Of a DNA stretch of 64,000 bases, positions 35,133 to 44,537 are shown piece by piece. A model generated the notes under the pieces. The model worked only from the letters and a program-made list of their open reading frames with translations. It made no database searches and was not told the DNA's origin. The position numbers and the translations under genes are program-made. The DNA comes from JAUXJB01 sp965226855 (lineage in GTDB: Bacteria; Myxococcota_A; UBA9160; SZUA-336). The first letter of the stretch is position 1. Every line of letters starts with the position of its first letter. The DNA lies in contig CBDDEE010000031.1 in the NCBI GenBank assembly GCA_965226855.1, positions 620,001-684,000 of the forward strand, in the 5' to 3' direction.

Positions 35133-36266
35133 CTAGCCGTCGGCGCGCACTAGCTCGCCGAGGGTCTGCAGCAGCCTCTCCGAGTCGAGCGGCTTCTTGA
35201 ACAGGACGCCCTCGAGCCCCTGCAGGCGACTGCGCTTGATGATGTGATCCTTGTCGTAATAGAAGGCGGTCATCAAGACGACGTGCGTCTCGGGCCGCAG
35301 CTCCCGCGTCGCGAGTAGCAGCTCGTAGCCATCCATCTCCGGCATGACCACATCGGAGAGCACGAGGTCGAAGTGTCGCCCGCGTATGAGCTCGAGGGCC
35401 TCCTTTCCGTTCTCTGCGCACGTCACTATGGCTCCGCCTGCAGCAAGGACCTCGACGCACGACTCGCGCACTGCGGGATCGTCATCCACGACGAGAACTG
35501 CACGCTCCGCCAGCGGCCCAGCGCCCGGTTCGTTCCGCGACAAGTCGAGCATGCGCGACGCGCCGAGGTAGCTCGTGCTCGAGTACTCCTGCTGCTGCGC
35601 CATCTGATTCAGATGCTCCAGGTGTCCCTGGATGCGTGCCACCTCGCGCCGGATGCTGTCCAGCCTAGCGCGCTCCGCCGGGTTTCCCGAGCTCCCTGCC
35701 AGATGCCGGTCGAGAAGCGAGACCTGATTCGCGATCACGGTCAACGGGTTGTTGATCTCGTGGGACAGCCCGATCGCGACCTCACCCAGGACCGCGAGCT
35801 GATCCATACGCTGCATCTCCCGCATGTCGCGGGTAAAGCCGATCGTGCCCTGCTCCTCGCCGTCGGGCCCGTACAGGATCAGCCCGGAGATCGTCACGGG
35901 GATCTCCTGCTTTTCCTTCGTCACGAAGCGCGTGGGCAAGTTGATGGCGCGGCCCTTCGGACCATGATCGGAGCTCCGCAGGACTCGCATGACGCGCTTG
36001 GCTTCTTCCTCGGAAGGATAGAGCTCCACCACGTAGTGGCCGATGATCTCCTCTCGAGCATAGCCGAGGTTCTCGCGCGCCCCGTCGTTGTAGTACTGGA
36101 CGTTGCCGTCGGCGTCGGTTGCCACGACGATGTCTGGCGACGCCTCGATGAGTCGTTCGAGGCTGGCCTTGTCCAGCGGCATCTCGCGCCAGTCTATGCG
36201 CGAGGGCAGCGGCGCGCCACTCGCCTTCTGGGCCTTGTGAGACCCGGCCGCGGGCGTCCGCGGCAC
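35133..36266 (-). CDS. PAS-HisKA-receiver protein lacking the HATPase domain
   Basis: 377 aa. A PAS domain (about 35-150, SPDIVVATDADGNVQYYNDGARENLGYAREEIIG) is followed by a DHp/HisKA helix pair with the phospho-acceptor His in VAIGLSHEINNPLTV, and then directly by a receiver domain (about 255-375): VLVVDDDPAVRES, phospho-acceptor Asp in FDLVLSDVVMPEMDG, Lys in LFKKPL. No N, G1, F or G2 boxes of a HATPase_c domain exist between them, so it cannot autophosphorylate alone. It may act as a dimerisation or phosphotransfer module for another kinase. Confidence 0.85.
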   Translation of the reverse strand: MPRTPAAGSHKAQKASGAPLPSRIDWREMPLDKASLERLIEASPDIVVATDADGNVQYYNDGARENLGYAREEIIGHYVVELYPSEEEAKRVMRVLRSSDHGPKGRAINLPTRFVTKEKQEIPVTISGLILYGPDGEEQGTIGFTRDMREMQRMDQLAVLGEVAIGLSHEINNPLTVIANQVSLLDRHLAGSSGNPAERARLDSIRREVARIQGHLEHLNQMAQQQEYSSTSYLGASRMLDLSRNEPGAGPLAERAVLVVDDDPAVRESCVEVLAAGGAIVTCAENGKEALELIRGRHFDLVLSDVVMPEMDGYELLLATRELRPETHVVLMTAFYYDKDHIIKRSRLQGLEGVLFKKPLDSERLLQTLGELVRADG

Positions 36267-36283
36267 CCACCTGCGCGCGCCGC

Positions 36284-38578
36284 TTACATGAGCTCCAGGC
36301 GTACTCTGCCGAGAGCGGCCCGCTCTGCTCGTTTCCAGACCGTGATGGCGAGCTGGTTCTCACCGTCGGGGTCCACGATGCCCCACGGCAAAAAGAAGCG
36401 ACGCTGGGGGCCGCGCTCCGGCCAGTAGCGACCGATCAGGTAGCCGTTCACGTAGAGGTTGGCCTTGCCTCGTCCCGGATCAAAGGCCAGACACAGCGGA
36501 GCGCCCTTTGAGTCGATTCCCTGCAGTCGGAACTGCGTCTCGTACAGCCCCACACCGTCCGGCTCGCCGGTCCAGCCGTGCGGGAGAACCACCTCTTGCA
36601 CGCCGGTTCTCTCGACGCCCTCGAAGGCGACGATCGGAGTCATGCCTTGCTCACCCCGAACGAGTCCTCCCCGAAAGCGCCAGCGAGTCGGCGTCCCACC
36701 CATATCGATGCGCACGACTCCGCGCGGGTTTGCGAAATCATCCGCGAATCCCTTGTTGTGGCCAAGGCTCTCCACGAGCACGACGATGGTGTTGCGTCCC
36801 GCTTCGAGCGTCTGTGGCGGCACGGCGATCCGCGTGAAACGCGCGCCGTCCGGGCCGATCCCGAGCGTGTTCCTGAACTGATCCCCCGCCGCGACGAGCG
36901 AGCCGTTGATCCAGACGGCCCAGCAGTGGCGTGCGTCCAGCAGCAGCCGATCCAGGGGACCGTTGAAGGTGCCGCGATACCAGATGTAGCCGTAGTGGAT
37001 GCCCAGCGCGTCGATGTCGATCTGGCCCAGCTCGACCTGGCCGGCGGGGATCTCGTCCCAGTCGGAATCGTCGTAGGCGGGATCGACCTGTGGGCTCGCC
37101 CCTCCGAACGTCCAGCGCTCGAGACTCGGCAGTCGCCCCGTGGGCGCGGGGATGGGACTTGGCCGGGGCAGCTGCGGGCTCACCGCTTCTAGCCTCCCCT
37201 GCTCGTCATAGACACGGATCTGTGTCTCTCGGGGGGCGAGCGTGCTGCGCTCGGCCTCCGGTGTAGGCACCGTGTTCGGCTGGGGCAGAGCGTTGCAGAG
37301 GAACTCGAACCTTCGATGAGGACCTTTGCGGGAGAGCAAGTGCTCGGGACACCAGGCGGAGTGTGGCTGGATCCGCTCGGTCTGAACCAGCTCCTCCTCG
37401 TACCGCTCCAGGAACTCATTCAGCCTGCGCACCGCCTCGTAGGCCGCTCCGGTGAGGCCGGATTCGCCGATCGGAGCCGCGTAGTCGTAGGAGCTATAGA
37501 CGTCGGGGCTCGCCATGTAGCCCCAATTCACACCCCCGGAGAACATGTAGTAGTTCCAGAGCGTGGCCCGCTGGCTGAGCGCCGCCTTGGTAACGCTGTC
37601 TACGACCTCGGCCCCGAGCAGCTCGCGTATCTTTTCGTAGCCCGGACCACCCCAGCCGTCGTACCAGCCCGACTGTAGCTCCGCATAAAACTGGGGGTTA
37701 GCGTCGCGGTGCGCACCGAGTGCCTCCTCGTCCCCGAGAAACATCTCGAAGCTCCTGGGATCTTCTCGCCAATCCATTTCGAAGGACGTGACCGGATAGC
37801 GATCGAGCGCAATTACATCGGCGTCCATCTGGCGCCCTGAGAGCGCCGAGACGTCGTTGTGCGAGATGGGCACATCGACGCCACGTTCCCGCAGCAGCTC
37901 GTAAAGCTCCCGCATGTACCGGCTCGTCTGGCCGCGGGCCCCCGCACGCGAGAGCGCGCGTCGATCCGGCCCACGGCGGCCCCAAAGCCGTAAGAGACGC
38001 GCCACGCGGCGAGCGCCCCGGCCGCCGAACCAGCGCACGAGCTGGTCCGGCAGGTCGCCGGAGAAGCCCGAGTACGGGCCGGGAATCGCGTACTCGTTCT
38101 CCATCTGGACAAGGAGAAGATTGGACCGCCTGGCGAAGCGCGGAACGATCTCGTCGAACCAGTCGCGGCTCGCGGAAACGAATTCCTGTGAGTAGCTGAA
38201 GCCAGCGTCGCTGCGACAGCGCGGGACGATCGAGGGCTCCCGCAGTAGCCAGGCTGGCAGCCCACCCATGTCGAGCTCGGCGCACACGTAGGGACCTGGG
38301 CGCGCGATCAGGTAGAGACCCGCCTCCTCGATCATGTCGTGGAGTCGCTCGACGTCGCGGATGTCTCCGAAGTCGCACTCTCCTGGTGCGGAGGAGTGAT
38401 AGTTCCAGGCGTAGTAGACGTCCACGGCGTTCAGCCCTGCCCCGCGAAACTGCTGCAGACGGTCGCGCCACAGCTCCTGGGAGGGCAGGCGGAAGTAGTG
38501 GAGAGAGCCGGAGCGGATCAACTTGCGCCGACCCTCGATCAGGAGACTGTGGCGGTCGAACTCGACCCTCACGGGCAT
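36284..38578 (-). CDS. Glycoside hydrolase family 35 beta-galactosidase
   Basis: 764 aa. The GH35 catalytic barrel contains RPGPYVCAELDMGGLPAWLL, the acid/base Glu in LLVQMENEYAIPG, and the likely nucleophile Glu in YAELQSGWYDGWGG. The C-terminal half holds jelly-roll domains that pack on the barrel (HYGYIWYRGTF, FLPWGIVDPDGENQLAITVWKR). It removes terminal beta-galactose from glycans. No signal peptide is evident, suggesting a cytoplasmic enzyme. TAGCGT lies 8 nt before the ATG, overlapping the trxB stop. Confidence 0.9.
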   Translation of the reverse strand: MPVRVEFDRHSLLIEGRRKLIRSGSLHYFRLPSQELWRDRLQQFRGAGLNAVDVYYAWNYHSSAPGECDFGDIRDVERLHDMIEEAGLYLIARPGPYVCAELDMGGLPAWLLREPSIVPRCRSDAGFSYSQEFVSASRDWFDEIVPRFARRSNLLLVQMENEYAIPGPYSGFSGDLPDQLVRWFGGRGARRVARLLRLWGRRGPDRRALSRAGARGQTSRYMRELYELLRERGVDVPISHNDVSALSGRQMDADVIALDRYPVTSFEMDWREDPRSFEMFLGDEEALGAHRDANPQFYAELQSGWYDGWGGPGYEKIRELLGAEVVDSVTKAALSQRATLWNYYMFSGGVNWGYMASPDVYSSYDYAAPIGESGLTGAAYEAVRRLNEFLERYEEELVQTERIQPHSAWCPEHLLSRKGPHRRFEFLCNALPQPNTVPTPEAERSTLAPRETQIRVYDEQGRLEAVSPQLPRPSPIPAPTGRLPSLERWTFGGASPQVDPAYDDSDWDEIPAGQVELGQIDIDALGIHYGYIWYRGTFNGPLDRLLLDARHCWAVWINGSLVAAGDQFRNTLGIGPDGARFTRIAVPPQTLEAGRNTIVVLVESLGHNKGFADDFANPRGVVRIDMGGTPTRWRFRGGLVRGEQGMTPIVAFEGVERTGVQEVVLPHGWTGEPDGVGLYETQFRLQGIDSKGAPLCLAFDPGRGKANLYVNGYLIGRYWPERGPQRRFFLPWGIVDPDGENQLAITVWKRAERAALGRVRLELM

Positions 38579-38589
38579 CCCCCGGGACG

Positions 38590-39531
38590 CTACCCCTTGG
38601 CAGCCAGCCAGCGCTCCGCGTCCAAGGCCGCCATGCAGCCGCTGCCCGCAGCCGTTACCGCTTGACGGTAGACCCGATCCATCACGTCACCGCACGCAAA
38701 CACACCTTCCACGCTCGTACGCGTGGACCCAGGCTCGACGCGGATGTAGCCGACGTCATCCATCTCCATCAAATCCTTGAACACCGCAGAGTTCGGCTCG
38801 TGGCCGATCGCGATGAACAGCGCTTGAACGTCGAGAATAGTGGTCTTGCCGGTCTCCACGTTCGCGATTCGCACCCCAGTAACTCCGTCGCCGTCACCCA
38901 GCACCTCGTCTACGACACTGTCCCACACAAACTGAATCTTCTCGTTCTTTCGGGCGCGTTCCCGCATGATCTTGCTGGCGCGAAGCTCGGAACGACGGTG
39001 GATTATGTGCACGACCGTCGCGAAGCGCGTCAGGAAGAGCGCCTCCTCCACCGCGGTGTCGCCCCCGCCCACAACGGCCATCGGCTTGCCGCGGTAGAGC
39101 GCACCGTCGCACGTCGCGCAGGCCGACACTCCCCGGTTCACGAAGGCCTGCTCGGAGTCGAGCCCCAGCCAGCGTGCCGAGGCGCCGGTCGCGATGATCA
39201 GCGCGTCAGCCGTGAACGACTCGCTCGAGGCCTCCACGCAAAAGGGCTGCTCGCAGAGGTCGATTCGCGACGCGTCCTCCAGAAGAACACGGGCGCCGAA
39301 ACGCTCCGCCTGTCGCTGAAAGATCTCCATCAGGTCGGGTCCGGTCACACCCTCGGGAAAGCCGGGGTAGTTCTCCACGTCGGTCGTGATCATGAGCTGC
39401 CCACCGAACGCCGCCCCCGCCACGACGACGGGCTCGAGCTCGGCCCGGGCGGCATAGATCGCCGCGGTGTAGCCGGCGGGACCGCTCCCGACGATGAGGA
39501 GCTTCGCATGCGTGCTGGGGCTCTTTGACAT
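38590..39531 (-). CDS. trxB: Thioredoxin reductase
   Basis: 313 aa. FAD motif LLIVGSGPAGYTAAIYAARA, NADPH motif VVGGGDTAVEEAL, redox-active disulfide C138-A-T-C141 in SACATCDGALYRG, and the C-terminal GVFACGDVMD. It reduces thioredoxin with NADPH. It lies between greA and the GH35 gene on the same strand; 12 nt separates it from GH35. Confidence 0.95.
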   Translation of the reverse strand: MSKSPSTHAKLLIVGSGPAGYTAAIYAARAELEPVVVAGAAFGGQLMITTDVENYPGFPEGVTGPDLMEIFQRQAERFGARVLLEDASRIDLCEQPFCVEASSESFTADALIIATGASARWLGLDSEQAFVNRGVSACATCDGALYRGKPMAVVGGGDTAVEEALFLTRFATVVHIIHRRSELRASKIMRERARKNEKIQFVWDSVVDEVLGDGDGVTGVRIANVETGKTTILDVQALFIAIGHEPNSAVFKDLMEMDDVGYIRVEPGSTRTSVEGVFACGDVMDRVYRQAVTAAGSGCMAALDAERWLAAKG

Positions 39532-39548
39532 GGCTCGGTGGCTGGCGC

Positions 39549-40034
39549 CTACTCCCGGGGAGAGAAGGAGATGTCACGCACCTCGTACTCCCGCCTCCCT
39601 GCCGGAACGGTGACCGTAGCGGTGTCATCGACCGCTCTGCCCAGGAGAGCGCGCGCGACGGGACTCGTCACGGACAAGAGGCCTCTGCGGATGTCGGCCT
39701 CGTCCTCTCCAACCAGGGTGTAGGTGACCTGCTCGCCCGAGTTGATCTCCTCGAGGACCACCGTCGTTCCGAATCGCACGCGCCCGGGCTCGGCAACGCT
39801 TCCATCTACGACCTGCGCCCTGGCCAGCTTGTCTTGAAGCGTCCGGATGCGTCCCTCGATCAGCGACTGCTCGTGCTTCGCAGCATCGAACTCGGCGTTC
39901 TCCGACAGATCGCCGTGCTCCCGTGCCGTGCGTATCGCCTCCACTATGCGAGGTCGCTCGACACGTTCGAGGCGCTTGAGCTCTTCGACGAGCAGCGTGT
40001 GGCCCCGCGGGGTCATGAGAACTTTATCGGACAA
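39549..40034 (-). CDS. greA: Transcription elongation factor GreA/GreB family
   Basis: 161 aa. The N-terminal coiled coil (TPRGHTLLVEELKRLERVERPRIVEAI ... EHGDLSENAEFDAAKHEQ) carries the acidic tip residues (D/E of LSENAEF) that reach the RNA-polymerase active site to stimulate transcript cleavage. The C-terminal FKBP-like domain includes the usual SPVARALLGRAVDD. The length matches GreA. Upstream of trxB, 17 nt apart. Confidence 0.94.
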   Translation of the reverse strand: MSDKVLMTPRGHTLLVEELKRLERVERPRIVEAIRTAREHGDLSENAEFDAAKHEQSLIEGRIRTLQDKLARAQVVDGSVAEPGRVRFGTTVVLEEINSGEQVTYTLVGEDEADIRRGLLSVTSPVARALLGRAVDDTATVTVPAGRREYEVRDISFSPRE

Positions 40035-40106
40035 CCCGTTCCTCTCCGTCGGAGAAAGTACCGAGCCGCCCGAACCCCTGTCAACGATGCTGGAGCGAGG
40101 GTGCGA

Positions 40107-40364
40107 CTACTCGATCCGCTCTTCCAGCAGGCGGATGATGTACCCAATGATCAGCAGGTTCGGAATGCGTCTACGCAGCACGGCCTCGTCGAGCTTTTCT
40201 TCCGGGCCCAGAGACAAAAGGTCGTCGGCGAACTCCTGTGCGTAGCTCGAGAAGAACTCCAACATGTCCATGTTGACGTTGTTGGCGAGCATGGTGTTGA
40301 TCTCGTCTACATCGAGATCCTTCCACATCTCAGTGAATTCGATCGCGATCTCTCGGCCGTTCAT
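40107..40364 (-). CDS. Small hypothetical protein
   Basis: 85 aa from ATG 40364 (MNGREIAIEFTEMWKDLDVDE); a 12-codon upstream extension in the same frame looks non-coding. The protein is acidic, helical, with VLRRRIPNLLIIGYIIRLLEERI at the C-terminus. I recognise no family. Codon usage and a compact fold-like composition suggest a real gene. The 142-nt region upstream to the DUF151 gene shows nothing I can name. Confidence 0.55.
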   Translation of the reverse strand: MNGREIAIEFTEMWKDLDVDEINTMLANNVNMDMLEFFSSYAQEFADDLLSLGPEEKLDEAVLRRRIPNLLIIGYIIRLLEERIE

Positions 40365-40506
40365 GCGGCGATCATGACAGCCCTGGACGCGCAAGGTCAA
40401 TCGGTCCTGAGCGAGAAAACTTCATAGATCCGGGCACTTATAGACATAGGACGGCCAGAATTCGATCTGCAACAAGCCCGGTTATGCGCCCGTAATCACG
40501 CGCCTT

Positions 40507-41052
40507 TCAGTTGGCGCGGCGCCAGTCGATCTGCCGCGCTGGACCGGAATTCGGAAAGTCGCCGGCCGAGCGGAGCACCGCCTCTTCGACGTAGACGAGG
40601 GTGCTGGTACGGACCGCGATCGCGACCGCGTCGCTCGGACGAGCGTCGATCTCGACCTTGCGGCCGTCGATCTCGATCTCGATCTTCGCGTAGAAGGTGT
40701 TGTTCTTGAGCTCCGTCACCACCACCCGCTCGATGCGTCCTTTCACCCCAGCGAGAAGGTTCTTGATGAGGTCGTGCGTGTTTGGGCGTGGAGACTCGAC
40801 CTCCTCGATTCCGCGCGCGATCGAGTAGGCCTCGGCGGGGCCGATGAGAATCAACAGTTCGCGCTCCTGGCCGCCGCGCTCGTTGAGGAGCAGCACAAAG
40901 CTCTCGCTCGTCGGATCGAACTTGACGCTCTCGACGCTCACCAGGCGCGCCGTGAGACTCGGCGCTCCCGACTGCATTGTGCATCCGAGCAGCAAGATGA
41001 CCGCGAGCGAGCTGCAGTGACGCCGAATTTTAGATCCCCGCCGTGCCTCCAT
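40507..41052 (-). CDS. DUF151 (bifunctional nuclease) domain lipoprotein
   Basis: 181 aa. The core matches DUF151: PTSESFVLLLNE, IGPAEAYSIARGIEEVESPRPNTHDLIKNLL, FYAKIEIEIDGRKVEIDARPSDAVAIAVR. Unlike most members, which are cytoplasmic, it carries a basic N-terminus, hydrophobic run and lipobox LLGC (about residues 8-24), predicting lipid-anchored export. GGAGG lies 10 nt before the ATG. Plant homologues show nuclease activity; bacterial function is unclear. Confidence 0.82.
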   Translation of the reverse strand: MEARRGSKIRRHCSSLAVILLLGCTMQSGAPSLTARLVSVESVKFDPTSESFVLLLNERGGQERELLILIGPAEAYSIARGIEEVESPRPNTHDLIKNLLAGVKGRIERVVVTELKNNTFYAKIEIEIDGRKVEIDARPSDAVAIAVRTSTLVYVEEAVLRSAGDFPNSGPARQIDWRRAN

Positions 41053-41130
41053 GGGGGGTCCTCCAAGCCTACCGGCTCCAAGGATACCACGGGGTGGCAG
41101 GCGGCAGCGTGGGCTGGTATCTGGTGCTAC

Positions 41131-41532
41131 GTGAGATCCGTTCTCGCACTCACCATCGCGACACTCGGACTTGTTGGGTGCCAGGTCTCGGGGATCCCAC
41201 CGCCGCCTCCCGACGCCCCGAAGCTCACGGTATTCAAGGGAGAGCCGCCGACGCTGGAGCCAACGGATGCCCCGGGACTGTTTGCCGCGCCTTCGCTCGG
41301 GCCGACCGTCTACTACTCCAAAGAGCAGGCCTACTGGTTCCGGTACGGCAAGAACCGCTGGTACATGGCGTTTTCCTGGGACGGGAACTGGTTCGCGCTA
41401 CCCGCGAAAGAAGTCCCCGCCGCCCTTGCAGTCCGACATGCCGCACCCGCGCCGCAGGAGGTCGAGGACGAGCTCGCGGAGCTAGACCGCCAGCTGAAGG
41501 AAATCGAACGAAAGCAGGCCGAGCAGCCGTAG
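41131..41532 (+). CDS. Putative lipoprotein, proline-rich N-terminus
   Basis: 133 aa from GTG 41131. Signal peptide VRSVLALTIATLGLVGC with lipobox LVGC, then a Pro-rich segment (SGIPPPPPDAPK), a short Tyr/Trp-rich region (YYSKEQAYWFRYGKNRWYMAFSWDGNWFALP) and a C-terminal coiled coil (EVEDELAELDRQLKEIERKQAE). No family recognised. The aromatic stretch resembles short cell-envelope beta modules. No clear SD, so the start is set by the signal peptide. Confidence 0.65.
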   Translation: MRSVLALTIATLGLVGCQVSGIPPPPPDAPKLTVFKGEPPTLEPTDAPGLFAAPSLGPTVYYSKEQAYWFRYGKNRWYMAFSWDGNWFALPAKEVPAALAVRHAAPAPQEVEDELAELDRQLKEIERKQAEQP

Positions 41533-41538
41533 GCTGGC

Positions 41539-42840
41539 TCAGGCCTCCGTGATCTCGATCATTCGCTCCAGGGCCACCCGCGCGTCCGCCGCGATCCGCT
41601 TTTGCCCCACGGCGCCGAGACGCTCGCGGTGACCAGAGATCTCGTCCACACAATCCCCGGCGAGGACTCGGTTCAGATCCGGCGCCCGGCCCTGGCGCAA
41701 GAGGTCGAGCAGGGCCACGAGGTGCGGAGGATCGTTTCGAGACATGGTGGCACAGCCGCAGCCCGCCTGATCGACGCCGGGGATGTCAGCCAGATGGGTC
41801 ACATGAACGTTCCGCAATGCGGCCTGTTCGCAAAGGTTGCGGACGAAGTGTCCCTCGGTACCAACGGCGATGCGAGCTCCTTCGGGCACCTCGCGCATCA
41901 CGAAGTTCCACAGAAAGCTGGTCGAGCCGGACCCGTCCGCCACCGCAACGACCTCGCGGGTGCACTCCGGGTGCACGACCACCTGGTAGCCCTGCTCCCG
42001 CCAGTACGCCACGTGCTCCGGCTGGAAGAGCGTATGGACCGCACAGAAGGAACCCCACAGGATCAGCTCCGCGTCGTCCAGCGCCCCGACTTGTGCGTCT
42101 TCGATCTCGCCGCCCTCGTGGCCCCCGGGAAGACAGTAGATGCGTTCCGGCAGGATGCCGACCTCGGCAGCGACGTTTCGGCCGAGGTGTTGATCCGGGA
42201 CGAAGAAGATCTTGCGGTGCTGCGCTCTCGCCCACTTCATGATGGCGGCTGCGTTCGAGCTGGTGCACACCGCCCCACCACTGCCACCGGCCAGCGCCTT
42301 GACGCGCCCCGAGGTGTTCATGTACGCGATCATCATAATCCCGTCGCCGTAGCGTTCCCGGAGCCAGGCGAAGGCCGGAGCCAGCATGAACTCCTTGGCC
42401 ATCATCTCCATGGTGCAGCCCGACTTGGGGTTCGTGATCCAGACCTGCTGCTGAGGGCCCGCGAGCAGGGAGATCGCCTCCGCCATGAAGTGGACTGCCG
42501 ACTCGACGAACAGGCGCTTGCGCGGCTGGAGCACCGCCTGACGAGCGAGCTGGTATGAGTCGGCGACCATCCCACCGTAGCGCTCCACCAGCTTCACGAT
42601 CTCTCCGCCCATGTAGTAGTGGGCGAGTAACACGACGTCGGAGCCCAGCTCTGCCAGGGCGGGTCGAATGTAGGAGTCCATCCAGGGCAGCACGGTCTGC
42701 GGCTTGCGGTCGGGAAGCGCGAGGTACTCCTCGGCGTACTCCTTGAACTCCTCCTGGTACCAGTCGAGCGGCAGATCCGTCTGACAGATCGGCACGTCCG
42801 GCAGGATACGAATCCCGCTTGAGGTGGGGGGGGCCTCCAT
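41539..42840 (-). CDS. nadA: Quinolinate synthase
   Basis: 433 aa, longer than the 350-aa E. coli form at both ends. Conserved: LLAHYYMGGEIVKL, MVADSYQLARQA, the iron-sulfur Cys regions AVCTSSNAAAIMKW and AGCGCATMSRN, FVPDQHLGRNVA, VHPECTREVV and GTEGHFVRNL. It condenses iminoaspartate with dihydroxyacetone phosphate to quinolinate for NAD synthesis, using a 4Fe-4S cluster. TAGCCT lies 6 nt before the ATG with no SD. Confidence 0.95.
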   Translation of the reverse strand: MEAPPTSSGIRILPDVPICQTDLPLDWYQEEFKEYAEEYLALPDRKPQTVLPWMDSYIRPALAELGSDVVLLAHYYMGGEIVKLVERYGGMVADSYQLARQAVLQPRKRLFVESAVHFMAEAISLLAGPQQQVWITNPKSGCTMEMMAKEFMLAPAFAWLRERYGDGIMMIAYMNTSGRVKALAGGSGGAVCTSSNAAAIMKWARAQHRKIFFVPDQHLGRNVAAEVGILPERIYCLPGGHEGGEIEDAQVGALDDAELILWGSFCAVHTLFQPEHVAYWREQGYQVVVHPECTREVVAVADGSGSTSFLWNFVMREVPEGARIAVGTEGHFVRNLCEQAALRNVHVTHLADIPGVDQAGCGCATMSRNDPPHLVALLDLLRQGRAPDLNRVLAGDCVDEISGHRERLGAVGQKRIAADARVALERMIEITEA

Positions 42841-42881
42841 ACGGCAAGGCTAAGCCAGCGCGTGCCCGGAAGCCAGCCGCT

Positions 42882-43883
42882 CTAGATGCTGCCCTCGCGG
42901 GTGATCGAGGCGACATCGAAGGGACGAGCCGACCCGGGCTCGGACCGGACGGGGCACTCGTTGACGCCGCAGCCCACACAGTGCTGGGGACGGCAGGGGT
43001 CGAGGTGTACGACGACATCGCCGCGCCCCTCGAGAACGTCGAGAAACGCGTGCTCGGCCTGGTCGCCGCTCCTGTGCGCCTCTTCCAGGGAGAAGTAGCG
43101 AGGAACGACCAGGTGAAGATCGATGTGGCGCAGCGAGCCGACCGCACGCGAGCGCAGCTGATGGATCTCGCACCACTCCGGCACACGGGCCTGCTCAATG
43201 CGCTCGGCCAGCCGCACGAGCAAGTCGAAGTCGGCCTCATCGAGGAGACCCACCAGGGCCCGGCGGACCACGCGGACGCCTGCCACGACGATGTTTGCGG
43301 CTAGCAGCAGCGCGACCAGCGGGTCCAGCAGCGTCCAGCCTGTCAGGCGAACGCCGAGCAGAGCCACGATGGCTCCGACGGTCGTGGCGGTGTCGGTCAG
43401 CAGGTGGATCCCGTCCGCGCGCAACGCCTCCGAGTGTTCCCGCGCCGCGATGCGAAGCAGGTACAGCCCGAGCCCCAGGTTAGCGAGCCCGGCGGCACCC
43501 GAGATGAGGATGCCCTCGGTGATCCTCGAGAGCTCCGGCCCGACGAACAGGCGGCGCAGCGCCTCCACCGCGATCCAAACGGCGGCGGCGAGGATCAGCG
43601 AGCCCTCGATCATTGCCGACAGAGTCTCCGCCTTGCCGTGCCCGTAGGGGTGGCCTTCGTCGGGAGGCCGCGCCGACACGACAACGCTGTAGGTCACGAG
43701 GCTGGCCGCAACGACGTTGACGATCGACTCCAGCGCATCCGCGAGCAGCACGGTCGAGCCCGTCAGTGACCAGGCGAGGACCTTGACGCCGAGGATGCCC
43801 ACGCTGGCGAGCAGAGAGATCACTCCGGCGCGAACGACTACACCGGAGTCGGGCAAACGCAGCGCGCTGTCGGTCGGCATCAA
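42882..43883 (-). CDS. Cation diffusion facilitator family transporter
   Basis: 333 aa with six predicted helices. Metal-site motifs: LLADALESIVNV (H/D site with Asp), RPPDEGHPYGHGKAETLS, LRADGIHLLTDTATTVGA. The C-terminal cytoplasmic domain binds metal (HIDLHLVVP, HRSGDQAEHAFLD) and ends with a Cys/His-rich tail (HLDPCRPQHCVGCGVNECPVR) not present in short CDFs. Exports Zn, Fe or Mn from the cytoplasm. TACGTT lies 7 nt before the ATG. Confidence 0.9.
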   Translation of the reverse strand: MMPTDSALRLPDSGVVVRAGVISLLASVGILGVKVLAWSLTGSTVLLADALESIVNVVAASLVTYSVVVSARPPDEGHPYGHGKAETLSAMIEGSLILAAAVWIAVEALRRLFVGPELSRITEGILISGAAGLANLGLGLYLLRIAAREHSEALRADGIHLLTDTATTVGAIVALLGVRLTGWTLLDPLVALLLAANIVVAGVRVVRRALVGLLDEADFDLLVRLAERIEQARVPEWCEIHQLRSRAVGSLRHIDLHLVVPRYFSLEEAHRSGDQAEHAFLDVLEGRGDVVVHLDPCRPQHCVGCGVNECPVRSEPGSARPFDVASITREGSI

Positions 43884-43936
43884 CCAGAACGTAACGCGGG
43901 ACCCGGGTCCCGTGCTAAGCGATCAGGCTGCGCGGC

Positions 43937-44380
43937 TCAGGCGAGTCGCGCGGACTCCCTCATCTCGACCTTCCCGTTGATGCGAGCGCCCTCGTGGACC
44001 TTGAGCTTGGGCGTGCTCACGCTGCCCTCGATCGAGCCCGTCGGCCCCACCTCGACCCGCTCTTTTGCGGCGATCTCTCCCGTGACGGACCCGTGCACTA
44101 CCAGCCGGCGCACCGAAAGCTTGGCGTGCACGCTTCCACTCTCGCCGATCACGAGCCCGTCCGCGTCGACCTCTCCCCGAAACTCCCCGTCCAGGCGAAC
44201 GAGTCCCGTGAGCCGGATCGTCCCCTCGAAGGAGGTGCCGTTGTCGAGGAAGGATTGGTACTCGGACTTTGCCTTCGCTGTCGGGGTGCCACCCGCGCTC
44301 TGCGATCCCTGCTTCCTCCACACGGGAGGTCGGAACATGTTCGTGAGCTTCCTGGTCGCTGTCGAAGTGGATCGCTCCAT
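43937..44380 (-). CDS. Bactofilin family cytoskeletal protein
   Basis: 147 aa from ATG 44380, chosen over an upstream ATG because GGAGGGAGAG lies immediately before it. The central beta-helix (FEGTIRLTGLVRLDGEFRGEV ... GSVTGEIAAKERVEVGPTGSI) is the bactofilin (DUF583) fold with short repeated strands; flanks are disordered. Bactofilins polymerise without nucleotide and organise polar or cell-shape proteins; several paralogues are usual in deltaproteobacteria. Confidence 0.88.
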   Translation of the reverse strand: MERSTSTATRKLTNMFRPPVWRKQGSQSAGGTPTAKAKSEYQSFLDNGTSFEGTIRLTGLVRLDGEFRGEVDADGLVIGESGSVHAKLSVRRLVVHGSVTGEIAAKERVEVGPTGSIEGSVSTPKLKVHEGARINGKVEMRESARLA

Positions 44381-44537
44381 CTCTCCCTCCTTGCCCGTCG
44401 AGACAGGCGTCCGTACCGGAAACGAAGCATCCACCTCGCGTTTGGCGAGGGTCCAGCAGACGCAGCCCCAGCGTCCTGCTGATGCGCAGGCCTCGGTGTA
44501 TGTAGCTACAGGAGCTGTAAGAACTTCGGGTTCCGGC

